Shown: positions 61,395-64,000 of the stretch, one piece after another
Numbering within the stretch: the stretch's first letter is position 1
How the letters are laid out: each line of letters opens with the position of its first letter
Assembly (NCBI GenBank): GCA_027919835.1
Contig: JANVFP010000001.1
Coordinates: forward strand, 2,081,658 to 2,145,657
Length of the DNA: 64,000 bases
From: Lentinula raphanica
Lineage: Eukaryota > Basidiomycota > Agaricomycetes > Agaricales > Omphalotaceae
Direction: 5' to 3'
Notes under the pieces: model-generated
Database searches by the model: none
The model's input: the letters and a program-made list of their open reading frames with translations, nothing else
What the model was told of the DNA's origin: nothing
Translations under genes and position numbers: made by a program

Positions 61395-61650
61395 TTTTAA
61401 ACCCTAGCCCAACCCCTAACCCCTAACCTAACCCAACCCCTAACCTCCTAACCTAACCCAACCCCTAACCCCCTAACCTAACCCAACCCCTAACCTCCTA
61501 ACCTAACCCAACCCCTAACCAACCCTAAACCCTGACTAACCCTAAACTCTAACCAGCCCTAACCCTAACACAGTCCCTACCGATGAAAATATACCAAACC
61601 CTAACCCCTAACCCAAACCCTAACCCAACCCTCACCCCCCTAACCCTTGC
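61395..61650. repeat. interstitial telomere-like repeats (CCCTAA type)
   Basis: Runs of CCCTAACC, CCTAACCCAA and AACCCTAAC in irregular order, related to the fungal telomere repeat TTAGGG. The higher-order unit CCTAACCTAACCCAACCCCT repeats about four times at 61425-61520. Confidence 0.85.
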
Positions 61651-61663
61651 TAACCCAGGTTGG

Positions 61664-61738
61664 GCACTGAATCAGACCCCTCCCTTATGTTAGGGTTAGC
61701 ATCTAACCCTAACATAAGGGAGGGGTCTGATTCAGTGC
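61664..61738. repeat. perfect palindrome, 36-bp arms, 3-base loop
   Basis: 61664-61699 and 61703-61738 are perfect reverse complements around CAT. The arm tips contain TTAGGGTTAG/CTAACCCTAA. Weaker pairing continues outside (GGTTG...). Confidence 0.9.
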
Positions 61739-61831
61739 TAAATCCCAGTTGTACAGTGGTGGGATAACTGTCCATTCATTACGCATAATGAGTGGGGACA
61801 GTTGTCCAGTCGTTATGCATTAAACCTACAG

Positions 61832-62793
61832 CTACAGGTGGAATTGTAACCTGGCCGCGGCGCGTTTGAATAGACATTGGTACCTCAGGTACTCCTTAGT
61901 ACCCAGATCATGTTTCTGCATGAAGTCAAGAACAGCTTGCTGCCCCCAATAGTAGGCTTTATCCATATTGTCAGCACTGACCCCACATTCCGCTGTACTG
62001 GTCTTGAAGCTGATATGTTGTTCAGTCACCAGTCCCAGCTCGGTGAGTTTCTGTCTGTAGAAGTATGGGATGGCGGCGATGTCCAGGAAGTGGCTGGTGA
62101 AGTTTCTCTTTATGATGCGCTGACGTTCCATGTATGTAGCCTGTTCGCCTACGATCCCTTTGAGGAGCTGCCTGAGAAGCAGATGCACCCGAACAGTAAC
62201 CAAGTCCACATGTCCGGATTGAGTACACAGTACACCTGGAAAGTTGACAGGGTCACCATGCACAAGAAGCCATAGTGCGTGCATTTCTGCCGGGTCATCA
62301 AGACTAGGGTTGGCCAAGTGTGAGGGAGGGATGGGGTTATCTTCACTCGTGTTTCGAGGGACTCCACTGAAGACCAAGTTTGGTCTGAACAACCAGGCGA
62401 ACTGGTGTTCTTTGGCCATCTGGAGATGCGCATCGAGCCGGGCTGGTAGTGTAGTATTTCCTCAACTAATGCCCAGCACTTTCTCCAGGTGCAGTGTCCG
62501 TTCCACTCACATGGTAAGATGGTTAGGGTAAGAGTAGGGATAGGCTTCCCATACATACGTATTGGATTGTGTTGGAAATCAAGTGCAATCCCATGCTTAC
62601 GCATGAATACAGTGCCCATGACGGCATCATAACAATCGATGTTGGCCACATCAAAGTAGTCATCTCCTTCAACATCTCCAACTTTTCCACCATTTAATTT
62701 GTAGGGGGCCACACATCCAAAGGTAATTTGTGATCTGCTTCCTTTCGTCCCCAGCTGAAGGGTAACTGGGTTTTCTAGCTGGAAAGCCTTCAC
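61832..62793 (-). pseudogene. Gypsy-type retrotransposon fragment (aspartyl protease region)
   Basis: Minus-strand frames carry a retropepsin-like region: VKAFQLENPVTLQLGTKGS-like start, FDVANIDCYDAVMGTVFMRK, HGIALDFQHN. This resembles the protease of fungal Gypsy elements (cf. DAxLGTxFL). A second frame to 61832 (GVSADNMDKAYYWGQQAVLD) is unrecognised. The frames shift near 62420, and there is no reverse transcriptase. Defective. Confidence 0.6.
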
Positions 62794-62799
62794 CTTTGC

Positions 62800-63114
62800 G
62801 TACCCCTTCCATCACAGTGTGATTCCCCTTCTCAGCCATCCCGTTAGATGCCAAGGAGTATGGGGAAATCTTCTCGATGGTGATCCCTCGCTTTGTGCAG
62901 TACGCCTCCATTAGGGCATTATCCAGTTCACCCCCTCCATCTATTTGTATCACTCGCAGGCACTTCCCTGTCTGGAGTTCAGCCTTCACTCAAAATTTGT
63001 GGAACTCTTTGAGTGATGTCTCCTTCAACTTGTCAGCTAGAAATGCCAGTACTTGTCTCGAGGAAGCCCCATCGGAAAAGAGCATTATGTATTTTGCCCC
63101 TGCCAGACTCGTTG
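62800..63114 (-). pseudogene. Copia-type integrase fragment, broken
   Basis: Minus-strand reading from 63114: FSDGASSRQVLAFLADKLKE, a premature stop near 62993, then AELQTGKCLRVIQIDGGGEL and ISPYSLASNGMAEKGNHT, the integrase core with its DGGGEL and the conserved P-x-x-NGMAE turn seen in Ty1/Copia elements. It ends abruptly at about 62795, where Gypsy-like sequence begins. Confidence 0.75.
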
Positions 63115-63396
63115 CATCAGGAAAAATATTCTCATCTCTAGAGTCCCCAGAGATACCCCCCAATTCCTAGGTAGTCTCAGAGAGCCTAGAGTATCTGAGT
63201 TCTTTGAGGCTTCTAAAAATTCTCTGGATGCTTTCTGGTGCTTTCTGGTGCTTTCTGGGGCTTTCAGATGCTTTCAAGATCTTTCAGAATCTCTAGGATG
63301 TTTTTTGATCTTTCAAAGTTCACAAAAATCTCTGAGCAGCCTAGGAATTGGGGGGTATCTCTGGGGACTCTAGAGATGAGAATATGTTTCCTGATG
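63115..63396. mobile_element. MITE, CATCAGG family, copy 3
   Basis: 282 bp, same length and nearly the same sequence as copy 2 but in the opposite orientation. TIRs begin CATCAGGAAAAATATTCTC. Inserted between the Copia integrase fragment and a leftover MITE end. Confidence 0.85.
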
Positions 63397-63451
63397 GAGG
63401 TTTTGGGGGGTATCTCTAGGCAGCCTAGGCACCAGGTCAGTTTTGCTGATG
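63397..63451. mobile_element. MITE fragment, right end of copy-1 subtype
   Basis: GAGGTTTTGGGGGGTATCTC to TTTTGCTGATG is the same as the right end of the element at 46-270. The left half is missing, so this is a truncated copy, perhaps cut by the insertion of copy 3. Confidence 0.75.
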
Positions 63452-63459
63452 TTTTTGAG

Positions 63460-63980
63460 TAGGTTCCGCATGGTTTTCTTGTGATCTTCCATTGTCTCCT
63501 CGGGATACGAATATCGGTAGTTTCAGAGGTTGGTTTCGTGGATCAGCAAGAGTTCCTCGTTGGTCTGTTCAAACTGGGTGATCAGATCTTGCCAGATCTG
63601 GGCAGCTGGCTTCGAGTAGTCTATGCCCAACCCAGTTGGGTCGACCATGTTCAAAACAATAGTGTTTACCGTCGGCAAATCGGTCTCGCGTGTACCACTC
63701 TTTGGGGGCTGGTGTTTTGCTGTATGGGGCAGTTGTGGTTGTGGTGGTGGCAGATGTATCGCCTTTTGGTTTTGGAATGGAGCCATCGAGGTAACCCACT
63801 AGTCCTTTGGACTCTATGGCAAGTGTCACTTCTCTTTTATATTGCCACCAGTTATCCTCCCCCTCGAGCATCATCTCACTGGGGAATCGTGGTGCATTCG
63901 GCAGGTTTGCTGACAACAACATCATGGGACTGGTGAAGTTGTGCTTTTGACTTTGTAAAAATTTCTTCCTCAGTGAGCTC
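63460..63980 (-). pseudogene. Copia-type gag fragment, frameshifted
   Basis: The minus strand reads NLPNAPRFPSEMMLEGEDNW, YKREVTLAIESKGLVGYLDG, then in another frame NTIVLNMVDPTGLGIDYSK and IWQDLITQFEQTNEELLLIH, as in UBN2-type Copia gag. The frame change near 63690 shows it is defective. The element runs off the right edge of the window. Confidence 0.7.
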
Positions 63981-64000
63981 CTGTGGAGCCGATGTTGCGC

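Larger units (their letters stand above)
61223..61822. mobile_element. TIR element filled with telomere-like repeats
   Basis: The left end 61223-61283 and right end 61762-61822 are inverted copies of 61 bp with two mismatches, starting TAATGCATAACGACTGG. A TA flush at both ends is compatible with TA target duplication. The inside is non-coding and made of degenerate CCCTAA-type repeats and a large palindrome. Confidence 0.8.

Overview
This window is nuclear DNA of a basidiomycete fungus, most likely an agaricomycete (mushroom-forming). The evidence is densely packed genes with many 50-65 base GT-AG introns, families typical of that class (DUF6589, DUF6534, DUF4470/MYND, F-box and OPT proteins), and a B-type mating locus in which a STE3-like receptor is flanked by CaaX pheromone precursors. 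Gene models are hand-built from reading frames and splice signals, so exon edges are less certain than gene identities.

Layout. 1-9.7 kb: a decayed BCS1-like AAA ATPase fragment carrying a MITE; then a 6174-bp DNA transposon (1300-7473) with perfect 195-bp terminal inverted repeats and a perfect 9-bp target duplication, encoding a DUF6589 protein and a RecQ-like helicase convergently; then a fuller BCS1-like gene whose upstream region the transposon occupies. 10.7-22.7 kb: housekeeping genes (OPT oligopeptide transporter, F-box protein, TRIP4/Rqt4-type zinc finger protein, SNF2 ATPase with a PHD finger). 23-29.4 kb: a DUF4470/MYND gene with one non-coding transposon between its TATA box and ATG, a second inside an intron, and an apparent 1-base frameshift. 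29.7-38.2 kb: an intron-containing tRNA-Pro(AGG), a PX-domain protein, a single-pass membrane protein, two tandem FMN-binding split-barrel (pyridoxamine oxidase-like) proteins and a DUF6534 membrane protein. 39.4-54.1 kb: a possible metabolic neighbourhood of two acyl-CoA oxidase/dehydrogenase-like genes flanking a GMC oxidoreductase and two duplicated DUF6534 genes. 55-59.3 kb: mating-type-like locus (pheromone precursor, STE3-like receptor, second pheromone precursor). 59.9-64 kb: nested mobile-element debris: MITEs, an LTR with adjoining polypurine tract, Copia and Gypsy fragments, and a TIR element filled with telomere-like CCCTAA repeats and a perfect 36-bp-arm palindrome.

The strongest candidate for a poorly described system is the RecQ/DUF6589 transposon at 1300-7473. 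It has the structural marks of recent transposition, yet neither protein belongs to a transposase family that I recognise. The mating locus is the main biologically coherent gene set: the receptor and the lipid-modified peptide precursors would act together in mate recognition.
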